Shown here piece after piece: positions 5,669 to 12,468 of a stretch of DNA of 15,124 bases; positions within the stretch are counted from its first letter, which is position 1, and every line of letters starts with the position of its first letter. The stretch covers positions 1-15,124 of the forward strand of contig PDRU01000094.1 of assembly GCA_002748225.1 (NCBI GenBank), read 5' to 3'. A program made the position numbers and the translations under genes. The notes beneath the pieces were generated by a model. It was not told the DNA's origin and did not search any database. It was given only the letters and a program-made list of their open reading frames with translations. The stretch is from Spirochaetales bacterium. GTDB lineage: Bacteria; Spirochaetota; Spirochaetia; DSM-2461.

Positions 5669-7324
5669 GTGAGTTACTTTTTCTTTTCCCGTAAATGGGT
5701 CGTACTGCCTGCCGTTATACTCGCGGCGGCTGTTCTTTTTCTGCTTCCCCGTCTCTTTCTCCGCCCGGAAATTACCGGCCTGGACAGTCTGACAGCCGGT
5801 CCGGGAGATAAAATAGAAATTACAGGGCGCCATTTCGGCCGTTCTCCCGCTGCGGCCAGACTCTATGCCGGAAACAGTACTGTTACCTTTTCGGGCATTA
5901 TTGAGTGGGAAAAAAACCGCATTACAGCCCGTCTTCCCCGCAATGACGGAGCCGTGCTTATTCGGGTGAAAACCCGTTTTGGAACTTCCAATGGTGTTAT
6001 TCTGGGTGATTCCGAACGTTTTCCTGAAGTGGATTACGGCGCCTGGCTGCCGGGTTCTCCGTATATTGAGTATGCCGAGCCGGCAGAAGCGCATCCGGGG
6101 AGTCTGGTAACATTTCACGGCTCGGGATTTGGAAACCGCAAAGGCAGCGGCCGGATCTGGGTGAACCGCAGTGATGAAAGTTCCAGGCTGGGCATGGAAG
6201 AACCGGATGTCCGCCGCTATGTTGAGGCGGACGTTATTGAACTGTGGAGTGACACAAAAGTTCAGTTCCGTGTTCCTGAAGGAGCCCGGGGAGGCAGCGC
6301 CTATCTTTACCGCAGCGGCAGTTTCAGTAATCCGGTTTCCATTGAAGCGGAGACTCCGCCGGGGCAGGTTGAACTCGGGGTGCCTGTTCAGTGGTCGCTC
6401 CGTCAGGAAGTTGTAATAGATCAGATCGGCGCTTTCCCGGGCAACACTCTTTATCTGCGTGTTCCGGTCCCCCATGAGGGAATGGGGCAGGGAAAGGCTG
6501 TTGTTCTTTACGGGCCGGAGGCCGCTTCGGTTCAGCCTGTCCGTCAGGACTCCGGCCTGACGCTTTACCGGCTGGAAGAACTGCGGCCGGGGGAAAGCCG
6601 GAAAATTGAACGTCAGATGGTAGTGCCTGTCAGACCTGTCCGGGTTCAGGTGGATTCTTCAAAGCTGCTCCGGGCGGACAGTACTCATCCGGTTCTGGCC
6701 GAGTCGCTTATTTCGGATGCCTGGCTGAATCCGAAGCAGGTTTCACAGGTGGCTTCGGGCGCCGCGGGAGCCTCCTGGGACAGCTGGCGGAAAAGCCGGG
6801 CCTTGTACAATTACGTTATAAAAAGGCTGGAATGGAACGCGGAGTCTCCCGCGGCTACGGCGGCCGAAGCGGTTAAGACACGTCAGGGAGACAGCGAAAC
6901 CTACAGTTTTCTGTTCTGCTCACTGGCCCGTTCCCTGGGAGTTCCGGCCCGTCCTGTAGGCGGTCTTATAGTTCTGGAAAACGGAGAAAGCCGTAAGTGG
7001 TGGTGGGCGGAAGTCTGGATGGAAGGTGTGGGCTGGGTGCCTCTGGACCCGGCGCTGGGCGATTTTGCAGACGGCATTCTTCTTCCCGGCGGACCTTCGG
7101 ATAAGGCCGAAGCGGCCGGCTATTACTTCGGCGGTCTGGAAGGGCGGCACATTGCTTTCTCCCGGGGTATACGTCCGGCGGGTACTCAGCAGCCTCATCC
7201 GGAATTGCGTATTCCTTCCGGCCGCTACACACTCCAGGAGCTCTGGGAAGAAAGTTCCGGGAATCTGGAAAGTTACATGTCTTTCTGGCCGGTTCCCAGA
7301 GTAACAGCCTCTTATCCCATGTAG
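5669..7324 (+). CDS. Membrane-anchored IPT/TIG protein with transglutaminase-like domain, probably inactive
   Basis: The 551-residue product begins with an uncleaved-looking hydrophobic anchor (about 10-32). Two IPT/TIG immunoglobulin-like domains follow (about 33-111 and 128-226), each with the typical PGD/PGS...ITG.HFG or FHGSGFG pattern, then a beta-rich linker and a transglutaminase-like core (about 380-465). The core keeps the fold signature LARSLGVPAR and the GVGWVPLDP end with Asp D460. At the nucleophile position it has Ser409 (RQGDSETY, where GDC/GVC is usual), and at the catalytic His position it has Trp444 (KWWWAEV, where HAW.EV is usual). It is therefore likely a binding or scaffold domain, not an enzyme. 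The GTG start at 5669 is 4 nt after the previous stop, with only a weak purine-rich ribosome binding site. It is the last gene of the sigma operon. Confidence 0.85.
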   Translation: MSYFFFSRKWVVLPAVILAAAVLFLLPRLFLRPEITGLDSLTAGPGDKIEITGRHFGRSPAAARLYAGNSTVTFSGIIEWEKNRITARLPRNDGAVLIRVKTRFGTSNGVILGDSERFPEVDYGAWLPGSPYIEYAEPAEAHPGSLVTFHGSGFGNRKGSGRIWVNRSDESSRLGMEEPDVRRYVEADVIELWSDTKVQFRVPEGARGGSAYLYRSGSFSNPVSIEAETPPGQVELGVPVQWSLRQEVVIDQIGAFPGNTLYLRVPVPHEGMGQGKAVVLYGPEAASVQPVRQDSGLTLYRLEELRPGESRKIERQMVVPVRPVRVQVDSSKLLRADSTHPVLAESLISDAWLNPKQVSQVASGAAGASWDSWRKSRALYNYVIKRLEWNAESPAATAAEAVKTRQGDSETYSFLFCSLARSLGVPARPVGGLIVLENGESRKWWWAEVWMEGVGWVPLDPALGDFADGILLPGGPSDKAEAAGYYFGGLEGRHIAFSRGIRPAGTQQPHPELRIPSGRYTLQELWEESSGNLESYMSFWPVPRVTASYPM

Positions 7325-7350
7325 ACGCTCTCCCGGCCTCTCCCTATACT
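7322..7350 (+). promoter_or_regulatory. Candidate promoter giving leaderless HAD transcript
   Basis: TAGACG at 7322-7327 (4 of 6 matches to the sigma-70 -35) and TATACT at 7345-7350 are separated by 17 nt. The predicted start is near 7357, one base before the ATG of the HAD gene. No ribosome binding site precedes that ATG, which agrees with leaderless translation. The -35 overlaps the stop codon of the transglutaminase-like gene. Confidence 0.5.
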
Positions 7351-7357
7351 TTTCCTT

Positions 7358-8182
7358 ATGAAACAGCCCAAAGCCGTTTTTCTTGATATTGACGGCACCA
7401 TACTCCGTTCGGATCACAGTCTTTCTCCCCGGGTAGCCCGTGCGGTTACATCATTGGAGCAGGCGGGAATTCTGGTCTGTCTGGCAACAGGCCGCAGCTG
7501 GGAAGCGCTTGAACCGCTTTACAGCCGTTTGAAACTGTCGGGTCCGACAATCTGCTACAATGGCGCTTTTCTGGCCGGCGGGCCGGAAGGGCAGAAACTC
7601 AATGAGATACTTCTCAATGATACGGCTGCCCGTTTTGCCGTGGGTAAGGCCCGGGAGCATTCCATGGAGTTTGTTGCCTACCGGCATACAGTTCTGCTTT
7701 ATGAAACAGAAGGTCCGTTTGTCCGGGCTTACCGGGAAAGAGTTGGTCTGAAAGGAACGCAGGTTAATTTTGACAGTATAAGTAAGCTGGAATTAACCAA
7801 GATGATTATTATGTCGGAGCATGAAAAACTCGAAGAAGTGCAGGCCGGGCTACGCGGCCGCTTCAGTTCCGATGAACTGGTCAGTACTTTTTCCGATCCG
7901 TCTTTTCTGGAACTTATTGAAGGCGGAGTGGATAAGGGAAAAGGCCTGCGCGATGTCTGCTCTTTAAAGGGAATTTCTTTGGCCGATACTGTTGCCATGG
8001 GCGACGGCTGGAACGATCTTCCCATGCTGGAAGCCGCCGGAGATGCCTGGATTATGGGCGGAGCGGCGCCGGAACTGCTGCGGCGTTTTCCCGAAAACCG
8101 CCGGGCGCCTGACTCCAACGCGGACGGCGCGGCCCTGGTAATGGAAGCCCTGCTGGAAGGAAGGGAGCCGGTTTTTGAGTAA
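7358..8182 (+). CDS. HAD superfamily hydrolase, Cof-like subfamily (IIB cap)
   Basis: The 274-residue product is a cytoplasmic phosphatase of the Cof/YidA group, which act on sugar phosphates, FMN, PLP and similar compounds; the substrate cannot be told from sequence. All four HAD motifs are present: DIDGT with nucleophile D10 and acid/base D12, ATGRS with T44, K193 in VDKGKGL, and GDGWND (215-220) carrying the Mg2+ ligands. Between motifs II and III, residues about 80-185 form the type II cap. The ATG at 7358 has no ribosome binding site and sits directly after a -10-like TATACT. Its 3' end overlaps the RNA methyltransferase gene by 8 nt, so the two form an operon. Confidence 0.92.
   Translation: MKQPKAVFLDIDGTILRSDHSLSPRVARAVTSLEQAGILVCLATGRSWEALEPLYSRLKLSGPTICYNGAFLAGGPEGQKLNEILLNDTAARFAVGKAREHSMEFVAYRHTVLLYETEGPFVRAYRERVGLKGTQVNFDSISKLELTKMIIMSEHEKLEEVQAGLRGRFSSDELVSTFSDPSFLELIEGGVDKGKGLRDVCSLKGISLADTVAMGDGWNDLPMLEAAGDAWIMGGAAPELLRRFPENRRAPDSNADGAALVMEALLEGREPVFE
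8163..8167 (+). promoter_or_regulatory. Ribosome binding site supporting a TTG start
   Basis: GGGAG within a purine-rich AGGAAGGGAG stretch at the end of the HAD gene lies 7 nt before the TTG at 8175. It supports this non-ATG start for the RNA methyltransferase. Confidence 0.75.
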
Positions 8183-8894
8183 TTCCTGGCTGAACAGGGT
8201 GAGTGTTGTTCTGGCCCGGCCTGAAGGGGCGGGAAATGTGGGCGCTGTCTGCCGGGCCATGAAGTCCATGGGGCTGAGCCGTCTGGTGCTTGTTTCTCCC
8301 CGCTGGTTTGATCATGACGAGGTGGGCCGCGCCGCTGTTCATGCCCGTCACATATACCATGAAGCCCGCCGCTTTTATAACTTGAACGAAGCCCTGGAAG
8401 GTACGGTTCTGTCGGCCGGAATTACGCGGAGGCGCGGGGCACGCCGTAAATGGTTCAGCCTGCTTCCCGAAGAGCTGGCGGGGCGGGTTTCCTCGCTGGA
8501 AAGCGGAGAAGTGGCCCTGGTGTTCGGCAACGAACAATCCGGACTGAGCGACGAGGAACTGAACTGCTGCAATGTAGCCTGTCATATACCCACTTCTCCG
8601 CAGTTTCCTTCATTGAATCTTTCACACGCGGTGCAGGTTATTACAGCCGCGTTCTGGAGGGAGGCTCTGGAGGGGCGCACCGGTAAATACAATCCTGTTG
8701 AAAGAGAGAGAGTGGATAATCTGGTGGGGGTTATTCATGAATCGCTGGATGCCATGAATTACTTTAAGGCGGCCGACCGGTTTCATACCGACCGTTTCTT
8801 CCGGGACATTCTGGCGCGCTCCGCTCTCAGCGTGCGCGAGGCGGATCAGCTGGAAAAGATTTTCCGTAAACTTCAGTATCTGGACCGGAAATAA
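8175..8894 (+). CDS. trmJ: TrmJ/LasT-type SPOUT RNA 2'-O-methyltransferase
   Basis: The 239-residue product fits the TrmH family group 1, whose best-known member TrmJ methylates the ribose of tRNA residue 32 with S-adenosylmethionine. SPOUT motifs in order are ARPEGAGNVGAVCRAMKSMG (motif 1, 14-33), VALVFGNEQSGLSDEEL (motif 2, 113-129) and IPTSPQFPSLNLSHAVQVI (motif 3, 138-156), the last two forming the trefoil-knot cofactor site. The C-terminal 70 residues are a helical dimerisation tail. Substrate assignment to tRNA position 32 is by family similarity only; an rRNA or other tRNA target is possible. Translation probably starts at TTG 8175 with GGGAG 7 nt upstream, overlapping the HAD gene by 8 nt. 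The 3' end is 3 nt from the convergent fapA-like stop. Confidence 0.85.
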   Translation: MSNSWLNRVSVVLARPEGAGNVGAVCRAMKSMGLSRLVLVSPRWFDHDEVGRAAVHARHIYHEARRFYNLNEALEGTVLSAGITRRRGARRKWFSLLPEELAGRVSSLESGEVALVFGNEQSGLSDEELNCCNVACHIPTSPQFPSLNLSHAVQVITAAFWREALEGRTGKYNPVERERVDNLVGVIHESLDAMNYFKAADRFHTDRFFRDILARSALSVREADQLEKIFRKLQYLDRK

Positions 8895-8897
8895 GCA

Positions 8898-10502
8898 TTA
8901 AGCGGAAAGAGGGTTGTAACCGTGCATAACCGTTTTTTCCATTTCCCGGCTCAGAACCACTTTCTCCAGTCCTTTACTTCCCAGCGGATACTCTTCCAGA
9001 CCGAAAAACAGTGTTGTTCCGGCATAGACTTTATCCCGTACGGTAACAGTTGTGCCGTCAGGGGCTGTCAGCTCGGAACGCATCTGACGCAGTGTGGAAA
9101 CAACTTCCTTGAGTTCTTCCAGGCGGACGGCTTTTTCTTTTTCTCCCTGCATTATTTCCCGTGAGTAGTTTCCTTTTTTTGACTTGTAATAATCGAGCTG
9201 CCGGTCAAGGTTGTCAGATTCTTCACGGAGGGTTTTAAGCCGGCTGCCAATCTGCTGATAAGCCTGAAACTTTTTAGGGGAGCATCCGGCATAGATGGCC
9301 GTAGTGCCGGAGTAGACATTTCCTATTTTTTTGCATTCCACCGAGCCGCCCGCAACTGTTGTTCCGCCGGTAATTTCACCGCGGCCTTCTGTCAGATAAA
9401 GAGACCCTCCAATCCGGATATCCGAGTGAAGAGCCGCTTCGGTAAGAATGAGATCCTCCTGAACCCGGACAACGGCATTTTCCACAAAACGGGCAAAGAG
9501 ACTGCTTCCGACAGTACATGTGCCTTCTCCGTCTCCGACAAGTCCGGAGGTAAGGATAAGGTTGCGTCCTGTTTCAATATTACAGCGTCCAATTGTTTTC
9601 CGGATATGTACGTCGCCGCGGGCCTTAAGAGTAAAGCCGTCTGCCACTGTTCCTGTAACAAGAACGGAGCCGTCAGAGTCAATATTCCCGGTGGAGTAAT
9701 CCACATTCTTGACAATCACCAGAGGTTCCATGGATATGGTCCCCTTATCCAGAAGCACATTGCCGTCTATATCGGCTACAAATGTATTTCCTTCCTGTAT
9801 AACACCCTTTCCGGCTTTTAAAGGCATAATATCGGGCTGGCGGCCGGCTTGAAGTATTTCTCCGCAGACATTATAGCCGTTAACAGGCGGAACTGCTGCT
9901 ATTCTGCGGGCCAGAACATCGCCGGCTTTGCGGTTTTGAATAAAGTTCAGTTCCTTCAGATCTATGCGGCCCCCTCCCAGTTCTTTCCAGGGTTTTCCCC
10001 GTTCGGTAACAAACAGACATTCGGTATATGCCGGCCGGGCAGTTTGAGGTTTCTTCCCCCGGGCTACAACCACCGAACGGCCCGTGTTCAGGAAAGAGAG
10101 GCATTCTTCCAGAGCCTTTTTATCTATGCCCTTTATTACCCCGGCTGTAAGCAGTGCTGAATGGAGTTTCTGCCTGTCTACAGGCGAACCTCCGGGTTTG
10201 GGGGCTGTTACAACAGCCCTGGCCGTCATTTTGTCTTCCTCAATTTCTATGGAAACTCTTCCATTCAGGGAGGCGCCGGCCGGCCATTCCACCAGAGCAT
10301 GGGGCTTTCCGTCGGCCTGAGCCACAATATCGCGTATTTTCTTGGCCGGGACGGAAGGAATATCGAGTATCTTCATGCGCGCGATAATATCATCGGCATA
10401 GACCTGGCGTCCTTCCGGCTGTACGGAATGAACAGTTAAGGTTGCCATGCCTTTATAATATCTGAGGGTAAATCCGAGACGGTCTGTATGTTCCAGTTCC
10501 AT
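8898..10502 (-). CDS. FapA/DUF342 family polymer-forming-like protein
   Basis: The 534-residue product belongs to the DUF342/FapA family. It has an alpha/beta N-terminal region (about 1-190), a glycine-rich repetitive beta-solenoid (about 235-405, with recurring G-x-V/L turns such as GSVLVTGTVADG and GDVHIRKTIG), then a charged coiled coil (about 410-478) and a short C-terminal beta domain. In Vibrio FapA affects flagellar assembly through FlhF, and many spirochaetes carry DUF342 proteins; the exact role here is unknown. No signal peptide or membrane segment is seen, so it should be cytoplasmic. The ATG at 10502 has no ribosome binding site and lies 9 nt from a perfect TATAAT. An in-frame ATG 18 codons later is possible but lacks comparable context. 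No flagellar gene is in the window. Confidence 0.88.
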   Translation of the reverse strand: MELEHTDRLGFTLRYYKGMATLTVHSVQPEGRQVYADDIIARMKILDIPSVPAKKIRDIVAQADGKPHALVEWPAGASLNGRVSIEIEEDKMTARAVVTAPKPGGSPVDRQKLHSALLTAGVIKGIDKKALEECLSFLNTGRSVVVARGKKPQTARPAYTECLFVTERGKPWKELGGGRIDLKELNFIQNRKAGDVLARRIAAVPPVNGYNVCGEILQAGRQPDIMPLKAGKGVIQEGNTFVADIDGNVLLDKGTISMEPLVIVKNVDYSTGNIDSDGSVLVTGTVADGFTLKARGDVHIRKTIGRCNIETGRNLILTSGLVGDGEGTCTVGSSLFARFVENAVVRVQEDLILTEAALHSDIRIGGSLYLTEGRGEITGGTTVAGGSVECKKIGNVYSGTTAIYAGCSPKKFQAYQQIGSRLKTLREESDNLDRQLDYYKSKKGNYSREIMQGEKEKAVRLEELKEVVSTLRQMRSELTAPDGTTVTVRDKVYAGTTLFFGLEEYPLGSKGLEKVVLSREMEKTVMHGYNPLSA

Positions 10503-10511
10503 TCACTAACT

Positions 10512-10560
10512 ATTATACATCATATTTCCGGGTTACCAACATGTCTAAATGATATATTAT
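10512..10560. promoter_or_regulatory. Back-to-back promoters of fapA-like and J-domain genes
   Basis: On the minus strand TTGGTA (10539..10534) and a perfect TATAAT (10517..10512) are 16 nt apart. On the plus strand TTACCA (10533-10538) and TATTAT (10555-10560) are also 16 nt apart. The two -35 hexamers therefore overlap almost completely. The flanks form an imperfect inverted repeat (10512-10523 against 10549-10560, 10 of 12 matches). Predicted starts are near 10505 (minus, 3 nt before the fapA-like ATG) and near 10567 (plus, 18 nt before the J-domain ATG). Confidence 0.5.
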
Positions 10561-10584
10561 GCCTGGACAGGGAAACGCGGATAA

Positions 10585-11382
10585 ATGAAAGATTACTACG
10601 CCATATTGGGGGTTTCCCCTGACGCTGATTTAAGTACTGTCCGGAAAGCCTTCCGGGAAAAAGCCAAAGAAGTGCATCCTGATACGGCCGGCAGCACCGG
10701 TACAGCCCGTTTTCTGGCTATAAAAGAAGCCTGGGAAATACTCTCCAGTGCCGCGGGCCGTGAGTCTTACGATATAAGCCGCAGGGCTGCCAAACGGAGT
10801 GAATCCAGGTCTGACTGGGATTACAGAGACTTTCTGCACGGGCGCAAGGACGATCCGGAAAGTCTGGCCCGTTTGATCTGTTACGATCTTCTCCATGACA
10901 GAGATACCGAGGCGCTCAATCTGTACGATTCGGCTTCCGGCGGCGGTTTCTTTTCCTTAAAAGACTATCTGGACCGGGAAGATTTTATGGATTACGCCTT
11001 TCTGCTGGCCGAAGCTTATCTGGAACGGGGCGCTCTGGTTAAGGCGTACCGTCTGCTCAGGGGCATTGCCGAACTGGAAGAGGAGCATCCGTACTTTCGG
11101 CACTTTTACGTTGAGGTGCTTGAAAAAATGGCTTCCATTGTGCGCCGTTCCCTGCCGGATGATAACGAAAACCGTTTGCGGATGGCCTTTATAAGTGATC
11201 TGGTTACCTTTTCCTACCCTGACAGGGAAGAAGCCCGGCTGCGCAAGCTGCTCAGCGAACTGCTCAGCGCGGCAGGACGTTACGAAGAGGCCGCTGTTGA
11301 ACTGCGGAAGGCTTATGAACTGGCTCCGACAATGCCCGGACTGGCTGAAACTGTAAAAATGATGCGGGAAACGGGTTTCTGA
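10585..11382 (+). CDS. J-domain (DnaJ-like) protein with helical repeat C-terminus
   Basis: The 265-residue product has an N-terminal J domain (2-65): DYYAILGV at 3-10 and the invariant HPD at 31-33, the site that stimulates DnaK ATPase activity. It has none of the glycine/phenylalanine linker, zinc-finger or substrate-binding domains of true DnaJ, so it is a class III J protein. Residues from about 90 are all-helical with aromatic/alanine spacing like TPR repeats (for example AYLERGALVKAYRLLRGIAE and AAGRYEEAAVELRKAYELAP), probably the client-binding part. No signal or membrane segment is seen. The ATG at 10585 follows only weak purine-rich sequence; AGGGA is about 12 nt away. It diverges from the fapA-like gene and converges on ndk with an 11-nt gap. 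Confidence 0.9.
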   Translation: MKDYYAILGVSPDADLSTVRKAFREKAKEVHPDTAGSTGTARFLAIKEAWEILSSAAGRESYDISRRAAKRSESRSDWDYRDFLHGRKDDPESLARLICYDLLHDRDTEALNLYDSASGGGFFSLKDYLDREDFMDYAFLLAEAYLERGALVKAYRLLRGIAELEEEHPYFRHFYVEVLEKMASIVRRSLPDDNENRLRMAFISDLVTFSYPDREEARLRKLLSELLSAAGRYEEAAVELRKAYELAPTMPGLAETVKMMRETGF

Positions 11383-11393
11383 ATACTTTTTTG

Positions 11394-11888
11394 CTAAAGG
11401 AATTGAGCGTCGCAGCGCTGCCATTCCTCTGTAAAACAGCTCTCATCAAACCAGAGTGATAGTTCCTGCCGCGCGCTCTCGGGAGAATCGGAGGCATGTA
11501 CCAGGTTGGGAATAACACCCAGGCATTCCCGGCTGCGGGTATAGCTCATGTGGCAGAAATCACCCCGTATAGTACCGGGAGCCGCTTCCAGAGGTTCGGT
11601 AGCTCCTGTTATTTTCCGCACAACCTTTACCGCGTGGGCCCCTTCCCAGGCCATGGCTATAACCGGCCCGGAGCAGAGAAGATCCACAAGGGGAGTGAAA
11701 AAAGGCTTGTTCTTATGCTCGGCGTAATGCTGCCGGGCCCGCTTCTGGTCTGCATCCATCAGTTTCATGGCTTTAAGGGTAAGGCCCGCATCTTCGAAGC
11801 GTTTTATTATGGTGCCGGCAAGGCCGCGTTTAAGGGCATCGGGTTTTAAAAGAACAAAGGTGCGTTCAATGGAAGTGTTGTTATTCAT
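11394..11888 (-). CDS. ndk: Nucleoside diphosphate kinase, long form
   Basis: The 164-residue product transfers the gamma phosphate between nucleoside triphosphates and diphosphates through phospho-histidine H131, seen in NLVHASDSPESA. Other family elements are TFVLLKPDALKRG at 10-22, KPFF at 61-64 and GTIRGDF at 105-111. It is longer than the common bacterial enzyme of about 140 residues, because roughly 14 extra residues lie between GTIRGDF and NLVHASDS and the C-terminus is extended. From memory this segment resembles archaeal-type enzymes, which have an HxSY...-like insert there. The ATG at 11888 is chosen from homology to the family N-terminus; an in-frame ATG at 11906 adds six residues. 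A -10-like TACTAT at 11900..11895 would make the transcript leaderless. Confidence 0.95.
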   Translation of the reverse strand: MNNNTSIERTFVLLKPDALKRGLAGTIIKRFEDAGLTLKAMKLMDADQKRARQHYAEHKNKPFFTPLVDLLCSGPVIAMAWEGAHAVKVVRKITGATEPLEAAPGTIRGDFCHMSYTRSRECLGVIPNLVHASDSPESARQELSLWFDESCFTEEWQRCDAQFL

Positions 11889-11962
11889 GGCCTTATAGTA
11901 AGGCATTGCGAAAAGAAATGGAATAAAATACGCGTAAAGCTGGTTTTTGGGTTCCGGCAGTG

Positions 11963-12001
11963 TTAGAATTAAGATTACAGCAAGTTTATAAAAAGAAGGA
12001 T
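11963..12001 (+). promoter_or_regulatory. Candidate promoter and ribosome binding site of envelope operon
   Basis: In the 118-nt gap between ndk and the envelope operon, TTAGAA (11963-11968) and TTTATA (11985-11990) are 16 nt apart on the plus strand; TATAAA at 11987 is an alternative -10. Both are weak matches. AAGGA at 11996-12000 lies 6 nt before the ATG at 12007 and is a convincing ribosome binding site. Nothing else is recognisable in the gap. Confidence 0.35.
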
Positions 12002-12006
12002 GAAAG

Positions 12007-12468
12007 ATGAAAAAGCTGACAGTTATTCTGCTTCTATCAGGATTTTCCGCTGTTCTCTGGGGGCAGTCCAATGTTTTTCTTGACAGTTTTCTGGAAAAGG
12101 ATTCCGCCGATACGGGTACGTCGCTGCTGCTGCTGGCTCAGTCTTTGGAAGAGCTTCCTCTGGATGCCGCACCGGAAGACGGCTATAACTGGGCTCTGGA
12201 GCAGGATTTTGCCAAATATGTGGAGACAAAGTCAGTGGATGAACCCATCAGTCTGGGGCTGTATTATCTGGCTCTTCTGAAAAGTTACGGCGTAAAGGGC
12301 GGACTCTGGTTTAACTGGATCGGCACTCCGCGGCAGGCTGTAAATGAAGCTGCGTACATGGGTTATCTGGATCCTTCATCTCTCTTCTACACCCGCACCA
12401 TGACACCGGAGGAAGTACTTTCCGCTATTTCCTACATATCCGCAGATAATTATGGAGGCCGGAAATGA
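12007..12468 (+). CDS. Small secreted protein of unknown family
   Basis: The 153-residue product has a clear signal peptide (MKK start, hydrophobic core of leucine, serine and phenylalanine, likely cleavage after LWG at residue 19). The mature part is acidic, rich in leucine and alanine helices, and has no cysteine. The second half has a tryptophan/glycine patch (GGLWFNWIG) and an EEVLSAISYIS helix. I recognise no domain. The ATG at 12007 has AAGGA 6 nt upstream. The 3' end overlaps the beta-barrel gene by 4 nt (ATGA), a strong sign that the two proteins work together, perhaps as a periplasmic partner or assembly helper of the barrel. That role is inference. Confidence 0.82.
   Translation: MKKLTVILLLSGFSAVLWGQSNVFLDSFLEKDSADTGTSLLLLAQSLEELPLDAAPEDGYNWALEQDFAKYVETKSVDEPISLGLYYLALLKSYGVKGGLWFNWIGTPRQAVNEAAYMGYLDPSSLFYTRTMTPEEVLSAISYISADNYGGRK

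Noticed and set aside
5624..6475. 283-codon open frame on the minus strand opposite the transglutaminase-like gene
   Set aside because: No domain, improbable composition, and it lies wholly antisense to a gene with clear IPT domains and operon context. It is an effect of codon bias, as are the other long antisense frames (for example 2796-3383 and 3509-4054).
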